Shown in pieces: positions 1 through 9,809 of a stretch of DNA of 64,000 bases; position 1 is the first letter of the stretch; every line of letters starts with the position of its first letter. The stretch is taken from the NCBI GenBank assembly GCA_030693065.1, contig JAUYBL010000038.1, positions 186,001 through 250,000 on the forward strand, in the 5' to 3' direction. Source of the stretch: Methylococcaceae bacterium. GTDB lineage: Bacteria > Pseudomonadota > Gammaproteobacteria > Methylococcales > Methylomonadaceae. A model generated the notes under the pieces. That model was not told where the DNA came from and ran no database searches. It saw nothing but the letters and a program-made list of their open reading frames with translations. Position numbers and translations under genes: made by a program.

Positions 1-2
1 GA

Positions 3-485
3 TTAACCGGTTTATTGAATCGTCGTGCATTCGATCAGACATTATCTGAAGTCGTTGAACAATCAGAACCCGGCCAAACATTTTTATCGATGCTGGACAT
101 TGATCATTTTAAGCGCGTTAACGATACCTACGGACATATCGTGGGGGATAACGTCATCAAATATGTGGCCACACTGATGAAAAAACACGCTGAAGACTAT
201 CATCACGTTGCCCGCTATGGTGGTGAAGAATTAGCCATCATCATGCCAAATACCAGCAAAGAAAAAGCCCTGGAGATCTCCGAAAACATCCGCGTAGCCA
301 TGGAAAACAGTCGTTTAAAGCGCAAGGATAATAATCAACCGTTAAACACAATCACCCTATCCATTGGCATCACTCAAATTCAAGCTGGCGACACAACGGA
401 GAGCTTTCTCGTTCGTGCAGACAATGCACTTTATCAAGCCAAAGCAACCGGGCGCAATAAAGTGATTCACGATCAGAGCGTCTGA
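3..485 (+). CDS. diguanylate cyclase (GGDEF) C-terminal part, cut by window start
   Basis: This is the catalytic end of a cyclic-di-GMP synthase. The frame is open to base 3 and begins [10 protein letters not shown], the usual first motif of a GGDEF domain, so the gene starts outside the window. The domain is nearly complete: [14 protein letters not shown] (metal and nucleotide binding), ARYGGEEL (the signature, with Leu instead of the common Phe) and the ending [14 protein letters not shown]. The four residues at the inhibitory I-site position are not RxxD, so product inhibition of the usual kind is not expected. Any sensor domain lies upstream and is unseen. The next gene is a chemoreceptor 59 bp downstream on the same strand. 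Confidence 0.9.
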   Translation, partial: LTGLLNRRAFDQTLSEVVEQSEPGQTFLSMLDIDHFKRVNDTYGHIVGDNVIKYVATLMKKHAEDYHHVARYGGEELAIIMPNTSKEKALEISENIRVAMENSRLKRKDNNQPLNTITLSIGITQIQAGDTTESFLVRADNALYQAKATGRNKVIHDQSV

Positions 486-544
486 TAAATATTTTTGGAC
501 TTTCAGCTTTTACTTACTACTTGATCAATTTGTGGAGCCTCATC

Positions 545-2821
545 ATGTTTAACAACTTAACTATCAAAGCCCGTTTATTAACACTCATAGGGTTATTGTC
601 GGTCGTTCTCATTGTTATTGGTGCTGCTGGCTTAAAAGGGATGCATGATTCCAATGGAGGATTACGCACTGTCTACCTGGATCGCACTATCCCAGCCATT
701 CAGTTGGCCGAAATCATGGATTTAGTCAACGACAGCGTTCGTCAGTTATATCTGGTGAATAGTCAGGAACCGCGCGTACATGATGGTACTCAACCTACCA
801 ACATCACAGAGGCTATTGATAAAAACATTACGGGTATCACCAAGCTTTGGAATGCTTACCTAGCCACCTACTTAACGCCGGATGAAAAAGTCTTGGCGGA
901 TAAGTTTTCTTTGTTATTACAAGACGTTGAAAAGAATGGTTTATTAACAGCAATACAGCTTTCTAACCAGGGCCGAGGTGCCGAAACCAATCGATTCATG
1001 GTGTCTGAACTGGAACCAAAACTTGATCAGTTTATGGTGGTAATGGATGACTTGAAACAGTTACAAGCCGATGTTGCCAAACAAGAATATGAACATGCCT
1101 CTGCTGATTTAGACAGGACGTTTGTGTTCGAGCTTGGTTTGATTTTACTAGGCATTGCCTTGTCATTTGTGTTTGGCTTGGCATTTATACGCAACCTTAG
1201 TCAGCAATTGGGCGCAGAACCTAAAGTAGTTGCTGATCTACTGGCGATGATTGCGCGAGGCAAACTGGATAATGTCATCCTCGTCAATGCTAGCGATGAT
1301 CGAAGCATCTTGGCCAATTTGCGCTTTATGCAACAGCAATTAATGACTCGCCAAACCAAGGAATACCAAGAGCGTGACGAGTTTATTCGTATCAAAATCG
1401 CACTGGATAGCGTGACGACCAACGTGATGGTCGCGGACAATGAGCGCAACATTATTTACATTAATCCCGCCGCGATTACGATGCTGCAACACGCCGAAGC
1501 GGATCTGCGCAAAGTGTTGCCCAGCTTTTCTGCCGAAAAGTTATTGGGCGTCAACATGGACTCCTTCCACAAAAACCCTGCACACCAACAAGCCTTGTTG
1601 GCAAAACTAAGTTCAACTTATCGTACTCAAATTAGTGTAGGCGGCCGCACCTTTAGCTTGATAGCCAACGCCATCAATAACGACAAAGGCCAAAGAATTG
1701 GCTCCGTGGTGGAATGGAAAGATAGAACCGCTGAAGTGGCTATCGAGCAAGAAGTCGCCAAGGTAGTGGATGGCGCAGTGCTGGGTGACTTTATGCAGCG
1801 TATCGATGAGGCAGGCAAGGAAGGCTTCTATCTGCAACTGGCTCAGGGCATCAATAAACTCATGGATACCAGTTCTACCGGCCTGAATGAAGTCGTGCGT
1901 GTACTTGAGGCCATTGCCCGTGGCGACTTGACCGAAACCATTGTCAATGACTATTCGGGCACCTTCGGTCAACTTAAAGATGATTCCAATACTACAGTTG
2001 CAAAGCTAAAAGAGATTATTGGGCAAATTAAAGAAGCCAGCGAAACCATAAGCACCGCCGCCAGCATGCAGGAGCTCACTTCCACCGTGCGGCACACTAC
2101 CGAAAACGCCCAACATGCCAATGAACTGGCAATTAAAGCCAGTGATATTGCCGGAAAAGGCGTGCTTGTAGTGACTCAAGTGGTCGACACCATGGCATCC
2201 ATCCATGACTCTTCACGCAAGGTGGAAGATATTATTGCCGTCATTGATGGCATTGCCTTTCAAACCAACATTCTGGCGCTTAACGCTGCCGTGGAAGCCG
2301 CTCGTGCCGGTGAACAAGGTCGGGGCTTTGCCGTAGTGGCTGGAGAAGTACGCAACCTAGCGCAACGCGCGGCCGCCGCGGCCGGAGAAATAAAAGGACT
2401 GATTGGCGATTCCGTCAATCAAATTGAAGACGGTGCTCGCCTAGTCACTCATGCGGGCAAAACCATGGAAGAAATCGTTAGTTCAATTCAAGGTGTATCG
2501 GCAATCATGTCAAACATAGCCGCCGCGTCATTGCAGCAAACATCAGGTATTGAGCAAGTCAATCTAGCCATCGGCCAGATGGATGATGTGACACAACAAA
2601 ATGCCGCTCTGGTCGAACAAGCCGCTGCCTCGGCTGAATCGCTGGAAGAGCAAACTCAAAATCTAGCTGGCATGGTTGGGCAATTTAAAGTTGATAATCG
2701 GAGTTTTGCGCGTTTAGCGATTGAGCACGCAAGTGCTGTGAACAGCTCCAGCAATTACCTTGAGAAAACACTAAATCCACCTGAAAAAGCCATCGGCGTT
2801 GCCGATTGGGAAGAATTTTAG
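545..2821 (+). CDS. methyl-accepting chemotaxis protein with PAS domain
   Basis: A transmembrane chemoreceptor of about 758 residues that would signal through CheA/CheW. The start at 545 is preferred over TTG 521 because it follows TGGAG and gives [12 protein letters not shown], a normal first membrane helix. Order: TM1 (about 10-30), periplasmic four-helix sensor (to about 195), TM2 (about 197-217), a HAMP-like segment, a cytoplasmic PAS domain (about 285-400), a second HAMP-like stretch (about 455-505), and the signalling domain with the hairpin tip [20 protein letters not shown]. The first methylation helix looks shortened: the text passes from ISTA directly to SMQELTSTV, where relatives usually carry roughly 27 more residues. 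The partner ligand is unknown. Confidence 0.93.
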   Translation: MFNNLTIKARLLTLIGLLSVVLIVIGAAGLKGMHDSNGGLRTVYLDRTIPAIQLAEIMDLVNDSVRQLYLVNSQEPRVHDGTQPTNITEAIDKNITGITKLWNAYLATYLTPDEKVLADKFSLLLQDVEKNGLLTAIQLSNQGRGAETNRFMVSELEPKLDQFMVVMDDLKQLQADVAKQEYEHASADLDRTFVFELGLILLGIALSFVFGLAFIRNLSQQLGAEPKVVADLLAMIARGKLDNVILVNASDDRSILANLRFMQQQLMTRQTKEYQERDEFIRIKIALDSVTTNVMVADNERNIIYINPAAITMLQHAEADLRKVLPSFSAEKLLGVNMDSFHKNPAHQQALLAKLSSTYRTQISVGGRTFSLIANAINNDKGQRIGSVVEWKDRTAEVAIEQEVAKVVDGAVLGDFMQRIDEAGKEGFYLQLAQGINKLMDTSSTGLNEVVRVLEAIARGDLTETIVNDYSGTFGQLKDDSNTTVAKLKEIIGQIKEASETISTAASMQELTSTVRHTTENAQHANELAIKASDIAGKGVLVVTQVVDTMASIHDSSRKVEDIIAVIDGIAFQTNILALNAAVEAARAGEQGRGFAVVAGEVRNLAQRAAAAAGEIKGLIGDSVNQIEDGARLVTHAGKTMEEIVSSIQGVSAIMSNIAAASLQQTSGIEQVNLAIGQMDDVTQQNAALVEQAAASAESLEEQTQNLAGMVGQFKVDNRSFARLAIEHASAVNSSSNYLEKTLNPPEKAIGVADWEEF

Positions 2822-2988
2822 TATCAATTATTCTGCCTCAATTCAACATTACGTTATGAATGCTATTTTTTACCAAATTTCATGTATCCCAATTAGTTAT
2901 GCAGCTTTATTATTGGCTTTAATCGGTTTCCTTATTCATGCAAAAGTCTTATAGTGACTTTTGCTTCATACAATCACCGGAGACGATC

Positions 2989-3432
2989 ATGAGTAACATC
3001 GACATCGATACAAACGCAGTTATTTCGGTTTTGAACAATATTCTTGAAGCCGAACTGGCAGGAGTGGTTCGTTACACGCACTATGCATTAATGGTTTTTG
3101 GCTACAATCGCATCCCTATCGTTTCCTGGATGCGCAGCCAAGCGAATGAATCTTTGGCCCACGCTAATGAGGCTGGCGAGTTGATCACCCACTTGGACGG
3201 TCATCCTTCTTTAGGAATCGGCCCTTTATTGGAAACGCATCGCCACGATATTGGCGATATTCTGCGTGAATCCCTGGAGCATGAAAAATTGGCATTAAGC
3301 CACTATCATCGTTTGCTTGAACTGGTTAACGGTCGGAATATTTTGCTTGAAGAATATGCTCGCGTAAAAATAGCGCAGGAAGAAGGCCATCTGGGAGAGG
3401 TTCTCAAGATGTTAAAAAAACCAGGCGAGTAA
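2989..3432 (+). CDS. bacterioferritin-like ferritin-family protein
   Basis: A 147-residue four-helix ferritin-like protein, probably for iron storage or detoxification. The start at 2989 is chosen over 2938 because it follows CCGGAGAC at good spacing and removes an unlikely leader. Diiron-type ligands are visible in the expected helices: E in ILEAELAGVVRYTH, E and H in ANESLAHANE, E in SLEHEKLALSHY, and E and H in AQEEGHLGEV. Length is slightly short of classical Bfr (about 155-160). A haem-ligand Met equivalent cannot be assigned with certainty. It lies 20 bp before fumC and may share its transcript. Confidence 0.85.
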   Translation: MSNIDIDTNAVISVLNNILEAELAGVVRYTHYALMVFGYNRIPIVSWMRSQANESLAHANEAGELITHLDGHPSLGIGPLLETHRHDIGDILRESLEHEKLALSHYHRLLELVNGRNILLEEYARVKIAQEEGHLGEVLKMLKKPGE

Positions 3433-3452
3433 GTTTGGTTTTTTAGACATTC

Positions 3453-4856
3453 ATGCTTGATGACACTGGCCCAACGAGACTGGAAACCGACACACTAGGT
3501 GCCATTGCCGTGCCCGCTGACAAATACTGGGGCGCGCAAACCCAGCGTTCGTTGGTGCATTTTAAAATCGGCGATGAACGCCTACCAAGACCTTTAATAC
3601 GAGCGCTGGGCATTGTGAAACACTGCGCAGCGCTTACTAATATCCGCTTAAACGACCTTAATGAAACTATCGGCAATACCATTGCCGATGCCGCGCTGGA
3701 TGTGATCAGCGGCAAGTTAGACGAGCACTTTCCACTGGTAATCTGGCAAACTGGTTCCGGTACCCAATCTAATATGAATGCCAATGAGGTAATTGCCAAT
3801 CTGGCTAATGAGCGGCTGGGCAGTGTACTTGGAGCAAAATCGCCGGTTCATCCCAACGATCATTGCAATCTTAGCCAATCAACCAACGATGCCTTTCCAA
3901 CTGCAATGCATATTGCTACGGTTGAACAGCTTCATAAGTGTCTGATCCCGGCGTTGCAACATTTGCATCAAGTGCTTTTTGAGAAATCCCGGATTTGGGC
4001 TGACATCATCAAAGTCGGCCGTACCCATCTTCAAGATGCAACACCATTGACACTGGGTCAGGAGTTTTCAGCCTACGCAGCTCAAATGCAGTTTGGCCTT
4101 GACCGTATTCACGACAGTCTCAACCGGTTGTATCCGCTCGCCCAAGGCGGCACCGCTGTCGGCACCGGCTTAAATAGTAAATCAGGTTTTGCCGAACTGT
4201 TTGCCGAACAAGTAGCAAGCTTTACCGGACTACCATTTACTTCAGCTACCAATAAATTCGAGGCAATGGCTACGCATGATTCGATGGTTGAAATCTCCGG
4301 CGTATTAAATACGCTGGCGGTGAGCCTGAATAAAATAGCTAACGATATTCGCTTGCTCGGTTCCGGACCTCGAGCCGGATTTGGCGAACTGATGTTACCC
4401 GAAAATGAGCCAGGGTCGTCAATCATGCCAGGAAAAATCAATCCAACCCAATGCGAAGCTTTGACCATGGTTTGCGCTCAAGTGATGGGCAATCTCACCA
4501 CTGTCACGTTCGCTGGAGCCCACGGTCAACTTGAACTTAACGCATTTAAGCCGGTGATTATTTATAACGTGCTACAGTCGATCCGTTTGTTAGGTGATGC
4601 CGTGGTGAGCTTTACCGATCATTGCGTAGTAGACATCACCCCGAATAACGAACGAATCGCCGAGCTGCTGGAAAAATCGCTAATGCTGGTAACTGCATTG
4701 GTGCCGCACATCGGCTACGACAAAGCAGCGCATATCGCCAAATTAGCCTTAAGTAATGGCACAACCTTGCGGGAAGAAGCCATAACCAGCGGACTGGTTA
4801 CTGCAGAGGAATTCGATGCCATCGTCCGGCCGGAAAAAATGCTCTCGCCGAAGTAA
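3453..4856 (+). CDS. fumC: class II fumarate hydratase
   Basis: Catalyses reversible hydration of fumarate to malate in the TCA cycle. At 467 residues it matches the homotetrameric, iron-free class II enzyme. Visible family motifs: substrate-site [13 protein letters not shown] (about 104-116), [14 protein letters not shown] (about 132-145), [11 protein letters not shown] (about 189-199), and the superfamily signature [15 protein letters not shown] (about 321-335). No strong Shine-Dalgarno is seen before 3453, which fits co-transcription with the preceding ferritin gene. The last base of its stop codon is the first base of a MITE-like palindrome. Confidence 0.96.
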   Translation: MLDDTGPTRLETDTLGAIAVPADKYWGAQTQRSLVHFKIGDERLPRPLIRALGIVKHCAALTNIRLNDLNETIGNTIADAALDVISGKLDEHFPLVIWQTGSGTQSNMNANEVIANLANERLGSVLGAKSPVHPNDHCNLSQSTNDAFPTAMHIATVEQLHKCLIPALQHLHQVLFEKSRIWADIIKVGRTHLQDATPLTLGQEFSAYAAQMQFGLDRIHDSLNRLYPLAQGGTAVGTGLNSKSGFAELFAEQVASFTGLPFTSATNKFEAMATHDSMVEISGVLNTLAVSLNKIANDIRLLGSGPRAGFGELMLPENEPGSSIMPGKINPTQCEALTMVCAQVMGNLTTVTFAGAHGQLELNAFKPVIIYNVLQSIRLLGDAVVSFTDHCVVDITPNNERIAELLEKSLMLVTALVPHIGYDKAAHIAKLALSNGTTLREEAITSGLVTAEEFDAIVRPEKMLSPK

Positions 4857-4947
4857 TACCAATCCCAATAAGTTCACCTACTATCCCTTATCCAACGGGA
4901 GAAGGTTAGGATGAGGGTTTTAAATAAAAACTTATTGGGATTGGTAT
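4856..4947. repeat. MITE-like palindromic element, copy 1
   Basis: A 92-bp element with perfect 19-bp terminal inverted repeats (ATACCAATCCCAATAAGTT and its complement) around a core GGGAGAAGGTTAGGATGAGGG. Near copies are at 58099-58191 and 59946-60036. It has no coding capacity. It begins on the last base of the fumC stop codon and could form a long hairpin in the transcript, acting as a terminator or stabiliser. Confidence 0.9.
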
Positions 4948-4989
4948 AAGACAACATTTTAATTACAACAATAACCTGGGAGTTACACC

Positions 4990-5424
4990 ATGCACGTCAC
5001 TTATGAACAAGCAGAAAAAGCCATCGCGGCCGCGATAGCCGAATCTAACAAATTAGGCACGCAAATGTGTATCGCCGTGGTCGATTCAGGTGCCGATTTA
5101 AAAGCATTTACCCGCATGAACGGTGCCTGGGTTGGCAGTATCGATATAGCCATTAAAAAAGCCAAAACGGCGGTTTTCTTCGGTATGAACACGGGGCAAA
5201 TTGGTCAGTTATCGCAACCGGGTGGACCACTTTTCGGCATTGAACATTCCAATCAAGGCTTGATTACTTTCCCCGGCGGCGTGCCGATTGTCGATGAAGA
5301 CGGCATATTGATTGGCGCAATTGGTGTCAGTGGCAGCTCAGTGGAAAATGATCACCAGGTCGCCAAAGCGGGCGGAGATGTGGTTGGTCTTACCGATTTG
5401 CCCTCACACCCATGGCGGACTTAA
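4990..5424 (+). CDS. GlcG/HbpS (DUF336) family protein
   Basis: A 144-residue small cytoplasmic protein of the haem-degrading/haem-binding HbpS-GlcG fold. Recognisable features are the N-terminal helix [20 protein letters not shown], the [21 protein letters not shown] strand region, and the glycine-rich FPGGVPI...GAIGVSGSS segment typical of the family. A good GGGAG precedes the start. Family members have been linked to haem binding, redox sensing or glycolate-type operons; none of these can be chosen from the sequence. The next gene is a DCC thiol protein 34 bp away. Confidence 0.85.
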   Translation: MHVTYEQAEKAIAAAIAESNKLGTQMCIAVVDSGADLKAFTRMNGAWVGSIDIAIKKAKTAVFFGMNTGQIGQLSQPGGPLFGIEHSNQGLITFPGGVPIVDEDGILIGAIGVSGSSVENDHQVAKAGGDVVGLTDLPSHPWRT

Positions 5425-5458
5425 GTAAATAGGCTGTTCCAAATCTTAAGCTGGGTTT

Positions 5459-5851
5459 ATGCCAGCGACCGATAAAAATGCGCAAGTTGCAGCGGACAAG
5501 TTGATCGTCTATTACGACGGCGTTTGTCCAAAATGCATCCGCGATAGAGAAAATTACGAAAAACTCGTAGGCTCAAAGTCTGACAGTGTTTGCTGGTTCG
5601 ATATTACTGACCAAGAAGATCAGTTAAAAAATTTGGGTATCGATCCACAAAAGGCTTTATCGGAACTGCATGTGCGCGATAGCAGCGGCCGGATCGTTTC
5701 GGAATTGGACGCTTACATCCTGTTGCTGAATAAAATACCGTTATTGAAACCACTTGCTTGGCTGATTGGACTGCCAGTGATACGTCCGCTGTTAGCCAAA
5801 CTTTATCACTGGCAAGTTACCCAGCGCTTGAGGAAAAGGGGATTACTATAA
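5459..5851 (+). CDS. DCC-family thiol-disulfide oxidoreductase-like protein (DUF393)
   Basis: A 130-residue protein of the DCC/YuxK family. The diagnostic motif is near the N-terminus: IVYYDGVCPKCIRDR, with a CxxC pair like a thioredoxin active site. The C-terminal half (LLNKIPLLKPLAWLIGLPVIRPLLAKLYHW) is the hydrophobic tail usual in the family. Biochemical function is not established for most members. It ends 3 bp before the convergent AI-2E-type permease gene. Confidence 0.85.
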   Translation: MPATDKNAQVAADKLIVYYDGVCPKCIRDRENYEKLVGSKSDSVCWFDITDQEDQLKNLGIDPQKALSELHVRDSSGRIVSELDAYILLLNKIPLLKPLAWLIGLPVIRPLLAKLYHWQVTQRLRKRGLL

Positions 5852-5854
5852 ATT

Positions 5855-6967
5855 TTATTCCAGCGGTTTTTCAGGCGATTCTTGGAGCATTTTTTCGGCT
5901 GCAATAGCTATCTGCTGTTGCTTTAACCAGGCTTGCCAGACCGACAGCAACACTGACAAAATCACTGGCCCTAAAAATAACCCTACAGCACCAAACGCAG
6001 TAAGACCACCTAATACACCAAACAACACAACCAAAAATGGCACTCGCCCGGCACCACTAATAACGATCGGTCGAATAATATTATCAACAGTACTAACCAC
6101 AAAAAAGCCCCAGAGCAACAACCCAATACCGGGCCAAAATTGATTCGCAAGAACCAGTGAAACTCCAACCGGCACCCAGATCAAGGTCGCACCCATAGGT
6201 ACCATGGCCAGTAATGCAGTGAGTGTACCCAATAGCACCGGCGCCCTAACCCCGGCCGCCGAATAACCTATACCGGCCAACAACCCTTGTGCCAAGGCGG
6301 CCAGCACCAGACCATAAACAACCGCTCGCGTAGTATTTCCAGCGGCTTGCAAATAGACGTTTTTATATTTACCAAGAAAATGAATCAGCCCTTGATGCAA
6401 TTGTTTAAAGGCCTCTTCGCCATCACGAAAACAAAAAAACACCGTCACTAACACTACCGCGAGTTTAACGACGTTACGACCGATGCCACCCACAAAATTA
6501 GCAAATTCGCCTAACCATTGTTTTGCCCAACCCAATACCTGGGCGGTGGCTTCACTGCGGTTATTAGTTAATTTATCTAAGCCGTTTTGTAAATAATCGC
6601 CTAAACCGGGGATTCGACGAACAAAGTCAGGAAGGCGCAATGATTCGTTGGTGAAATTGTCAATAAGGACTTGGTAGGCAATTTTACTTTCATCTTGCAG
6701 TATTGATGCAAGTCCAAAAACTGTCAGTAATACCGTTGTCGTGATAAACACCGTCATAATTGCGGCGCTAAGCGTTGCCTTACCCTTTAGCCGGACTTTT
6801 AACCATTGATAGGGCGGCCACATCACATAGGCCAAAATAAACGCCCAGACCAGGGTAAACAAAAATTCCCGCAATACCATAAAACCAAGCAGAATTAGCG
6901 CTGCCAGCAGTATGCCGGGTATTAGAAATAGAAAGTGTGAGTATTGCTGATTGGAATCATCATTCAT
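5855..6967 (-). CDS. AI-2E family (PerM/YdiK-type) membrane permease
   Basis: A 370-residue integral membrane protein with about eight predicted membrane helices: a pair near the N-terminus (LILLGFMVLREFLFTLVWAF), one around FITTTVLLTVFGLA, a loop region, then a hydrophobic C-terminal block containing GLLLWGFFVVSTVDNIIRP and LFGVLGGLTAFGAVGLFLGP. The DNIIRP and GLFLGP motifs are characteristic of the AI-2E exporter superfamily, whose members include autoinducer-2 exporters and Na+/H+ antiporters. The substrate here is unknown. Confidence 0.88.
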   Translation of the reverse strand: MNDDSNQQYSHFLFLIPGILLAALILLGFMVLREFLFTLVWAFILAYVMWPPYQWLKVRLKGKATLSAAIMTVFITTTVLLTVFGLASILQDESKIAYQVLIDNFTNESLRLPDFVRRIPGLGDYLQNGLDKLTNNRSEATAQVLGWAKQWLGEFANFVGGIGRNVVKLAVVLVTVFFCFRDGEEAFKQLHQGLIHFLGKYKNVYLQAAGNTTRAVVYGLVLAALAQGLLAGIGYSAAGVRAPVLLGTLTALLAMVPMGATLIWVPVGVSLVLANQFWPGIGLLLWGFFVVSTVDNIIRPIVISGAGRVPFLVVLFGVLGGLTAFGAVGLFLGPVILSVLLSVWQAWLKQQQIAIAAEKMLQESPEKPLE

Positions 6968-7057
6968 GGGCTGACCTTAAACGGTTATGGTTCGACGATA
7001 CTCACCATAACCGCTCAACGGCCCAGTTGGACTTGTCAGTTGTTATCGCGAACTAAA

Positions 7058-7606
7058 TCAATATAAACCCAATTGTACTTGGGCGACTTCGGACATCATT
7101 TCTCTGGACCAGGGCGGATCCAAAACAACCTCAACGTTAACATGATCTACACCAGGCAAGGCACGAATACTTTTTTCGACATCTCCTTGGATCACTGGCC
7201 CCATGCCGCAACCTGGCGCAGTCAGCGTCATTTTGACATGGACATCATTTTTATCTTCATCGACCTGGGTCACCTTACATTGATAAACCAAGCCAAGGTC
7301 GACAATGTTGACAGGAATTTCTGGGTCATAGACTGTTTTCATCACTTCCCAGCAATTCTTTTCTACCATTTCCGGGCTGGTTTCAGAGACTAAGGTATAT
7401 AACTCATGCGTTTCTTTACCTAGCGCATCGGCATCGGCACCGGCAATCCGCACCATGTGTCCGTGATCTGTTACCACGGTATAGTTGGTGCCAAGCGCTT
7501 GATGAATAGTGACTATTTCACCTTTACTTAAAGTTCCAGCCGCACCATCAGGAATAGTGATGATATTGACATTCCGGGTTAATACAACAGTTTCTCTTTC
7601 CGACAT
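7058..7606 (-). CDS. sufT: SufT-type Fe-S cluster assembly factor (MIP18/DUF59)
   Basis: A 182-residue protein matching SufT, an auxiliary iron-sulfur assembly factor in Suf-using bacteria. An N-terminal domain (about 1-80) precedes the MIP18/DUF59 domain, recognised by VMKTVYDPEIPVNIVDLGLVY, LTAPGCGMGPVI with the conserved Cys, and VNVEVVLDPPWSREMMS. It is 12 bp downstream of the SDR gene and probably in the ubiG-gph-SDR transcription unit. No other suf genes are in the window, so the cluster it serves is not evident locally, though FeS-rich hydrogenase subunits lie 12 kb away. Confidence 0.88.
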   Translation of the reverse strand: MSERETVVLTRNVNIITIPDGAAGTLSKGEIVTIHQALGTNYTVVTDHGHMVRIAGADADALGKETHELYTLVSETSPEMVEKNCWEVMKTVYDPEIPVNIVDLGLVYQCKVTQVDEDKNDVHVKMTLTAPGCGMGPVIQGDVEKSIRALPGVDHVNVEVVLDPPWSREMMSEVAQVQLGLY

Positions 7607-7618
7607 GACAGTTCTTTT

Positions 7619-8347
7619 TTATAAATGAAAGGAACGGGCATCGAAAGCTTGGCCGGTTATGCCGATGCTCTCTGAGCCAAATAAATAACTATATACAGGT
7701 GCCATTGAACTCATATTCGGCAGCTTATTTTTGTCTTCTGCAGGATAAGCGCGTTTTCTTAACGGCGAATCGATTGGTCCCGGAATCAAGGTGTTCACTC
7801 TGATTTTTCCGCTAGCTTCCAATTCGTCTGCCAATATATTTGCATAGCCTTCCAGAGCAACTTTGGCAACGCCATAAACGCCGGAAAATGCTTTAGCTGT
7901 CCGCGCTGAAGAATCAGAAGTAAACACGATACTGGCGTGAGCGCTTTTTTGCAGCACAGGTAATAGCACTCGTGTCAGCAAAAACGGCGCGTTGAGATTG
8001 ACGTTGAGACTATGTCCCCAATCTTTAGTGCTGGTCATCGACATTGGTGCACAGGAACTAAATTCAACCGCTGAATGCAGTAAACCTTGTAATGAGCCGT
8101 AGGTTTGGTCGATTTTATCCGCCAGTTCCTGATAGTCCTGTTCGGTTGCACCCGCTAAATCAAATGGATACATAATCGGTTCAGGCGCTTTGGTAGCGGT
8201 AATGGCATCGTAAATTGCTTCCAATTTGGCAATGCTTTTGTCCAGTAAGATAATGTGCGCGCCCTGCCCGGCCAATGTCAGCGCAGCAGTGCCACCCAAC
8301 CCGCCACCGGCGCCAGTTATCAGAATGACTTGATTAGTTAAGGGCAT
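7619..8347 (-). CDS. short-chain dehydrogenase (YciK-like)
   Basis: A 242-residue Rossmann-fold oxidoreductase. Motifs: nucleotide-binding TGAGGGLGGTAA near residue 11, catalytic Ser region VFTSDSSAR, and YGVAK carrying the catalytic Tyr and Lys. Gene order ubiG, HAD phosphatase, SDR resembles the arrangement around yciK in Pseudomonas, so YciK-like is the best label. The substrate is not known. Its start overlaps the phosphatase gene by 10 bp, indicating translational coupling. Confidence 0.85.
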   Translation of the reverse strand: MPLTNQVILITGAGGGLGGTAALTLAGQGAHIILLDKSIAKLEAIYDAITATKAPEPIMYPFDLAGATEQDYQELADKIDQTYGSLQGLLHSAVEFSSCAPMSMTSTKDWGHSLNVNLNAPFLLTRVLLPVLQKSAHASIVFTSDSSARTAKAFSGVYGVAKVALEGYANILADELEASGKIRVNTLIPGPIDSPLRKRAYPAEDKNKLPNMSSMAPVYSYLFGSESIGITGQAFDARSFHL

Positions 8348-9009
8348 GCGGCTATCCAGGTAGTCAGGTGATCAGGAGATATAATTAGGGCGTCTGCCCC
8401 CCAATTTTGCGGGATATCGTCAGTTTTAATGTAACCATACAGCGCGGCCAGAGTTTTCATTTCTGCGCTTTTTCCGGCTGCAATATCGTGCTCAGCATCG
8501 CCAATGTAAACGCATTCTTGCGGTTCTACGCCAATACGCTTGCAAGCTGTCAGCATAGGTTCAGGATGCGGTTTAGGATTTGCGGTGGTATCGCCGCTAA
8601 TAATGCAGGCAGCCCGTTCAGTCAGCTTAAGAGCATCCATCAACGGATTAGTGAATCGTTCACGTTTATTGGTCACCACGCCCCACTTGAGTCCACGTTC
8701 TTCAATGGTAGCTAAGGTATTTTGCATGCCGGGAAAGAACACCGTGTGCTCAGCAATATTGTCTTGATAATGATCAAGCATGGTTGCCAGAATTTCAGTC
8801 ATTAACTTAGCATCATGCCCGGGAATACTGGCCCGAATCATTGCCGCTGCACCATAAGAAATAAACGGTTTGATGGTATCAGCAGACACCGCAGCACATC
8901 CGTGATGAGCTAAGGCGTGATTTAGGCAAGCAATTAAATCAGGCGCGGTATCGACTAAGGTGCCGTCAAGGTCGAATAACACGCAGGATAATTTAAATGT
9001 CGTGGCCAT
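8338..9009 (-). CDS. HAD phosphatase, phosphoglycolate phosphatase or MupP-like
   Basis: A 223-residue HAD hydrolase. Motif I is FDLDGTLVDT near the N-terminus (nucleophile Asp), motif II is in WGVVTNK, and motifs III/IV are in PKPHPEPM and YIGDAEHDI. Such proteins are usually annotated Gph (2-phosphoglycolate phosphatase). In Pseudomonas, however, the homologue between ubiG and a YciK-like SDR is MupP, the N-acetylmuramate 6-phosphate phosphatase of cell-wall recycling, and the same order is seen here. Sequence reading alone does not separate the two activities. Confidence 0.85.
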   Translation of the reverse strand: MATTFKLSCVLFDLDGTLVDTAPDLIACLNHALAHHGCAAVSADTIKPFISYGAAAMIRASIPGHDAKLMTEILATMLDHYQDNIAEHTVFFPGMQNTLATIEERGLKWGVVTNKRERFTNPLMDALKLTERAACIISGDTTANPKPHPEPMLTACKRIGVEPQECVYIGDAEHDIAAGKSAEMKTLAALYGYIKTDDIPQNWGADALIISPDHLTTWIAACP

Positions 9010-9017
9010 CGGATTTT

Positions 9018-9725
9018 TTAATTCGCTTTTTTAAATGCGGCGATGTAATTGACATCAACATCTTTACCCAAACTAAAACGCTTGTTAAATGGGTTATATT
9101 CAATACCGACCATACCTTGCAGCTCTAGTCCAGAGGCACGTGCCGACTGACTAAGCTCGGATGGTTTGATAAACGTTTTGAAATCATGCGTGCCTTTGGG
9201 CAACATTCTTAATACATGTTCGGCAGCAACAATCGCCAATAGATAGGCTTTAGGTTTTCGATTTAGTGTAGAAAAAAACACCATGCCGCCGGGTTTAACC
9301 ATCTTGGCGCAGGCTGAGATAATCGAGCCTGGATCAGGTACATGTTCCAACATTTCCATACAAGTGACATGATCAAAACTTTCAGCTTGTTGATCGGCCA
9401 ATACCTCCGCACTGATTTTTTGATAATGCGCGTTAACACCTGACTCGAGGCCATGTAAGTCTGCGATGTCGATCAGCTCTTCACTTAAATCGATACCCAA
9501 CGCATCTGCGCCTTGCTTGGCCAAACCTTCAGTCAAAATACCGCCGCCGCAACCGACATCAACAATGCGTTTTCCGGCGATGTCGGCGTAACGCTGAATA
9601 AATTCAATACGTAACGGATTGATGTCATGCAGCGTTTTAAACTCGCCTTGTGGATCCCACCACCGTTCAGCCATTGAGCCGAATTTATGAATTTCATGCA
9701 GATTTACGTTTTCTTTTGCTGTCAT
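9018..9725 (-). CDS. ubiG: ubiquinone biosynthesis O-methyltransferase
   Basis: A 235-residue SAM-dependent methyltransferase performing the two O-methylations of ubiquinone synthesis. Motif I is VDVGCGGGILTEGLA (about 56-70), and the UbiG-typical N-terminal WWDPQGEFKTLHDINPLRIEFI and central VTCMEMLEHVPDPGSII are clear. Length agrees with E. coli UbiG (240). It is the first gene of a tight minus-strand group with the HAD phosphatase (8 bp gap), SDR and sufT. Confidence 0.95.
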   Translation of the reverse strand: MTAKENVNLHEIHKFGSMAERWWDPQGEFKTLHDINPLRIEFIQRYADIAGKRIVDVGCGGGILTEGLAKQGADALGIDLSEELIDIADLHGLESGVNAHYQKISAEVLADQQAESFDHVTCMEMLEHVPDPGSIISACAKMVKPGGMVFFSTLNRKPKAYLLAIVAAEHVLRMLPKGTHDFKTFIKPSELSQSARASGLELQGMVGIEYNPFNKRFSLGKDVDVNYIAAFKKAN

Positions 9726-9809
9726 CGTACTGTGCCTTTATTTTATGTTTTATAGTTTACTATATTACTAGGTTATTAGTCATTGCTTAGCTTGCTTAAG
9801 ACGGTTGTT

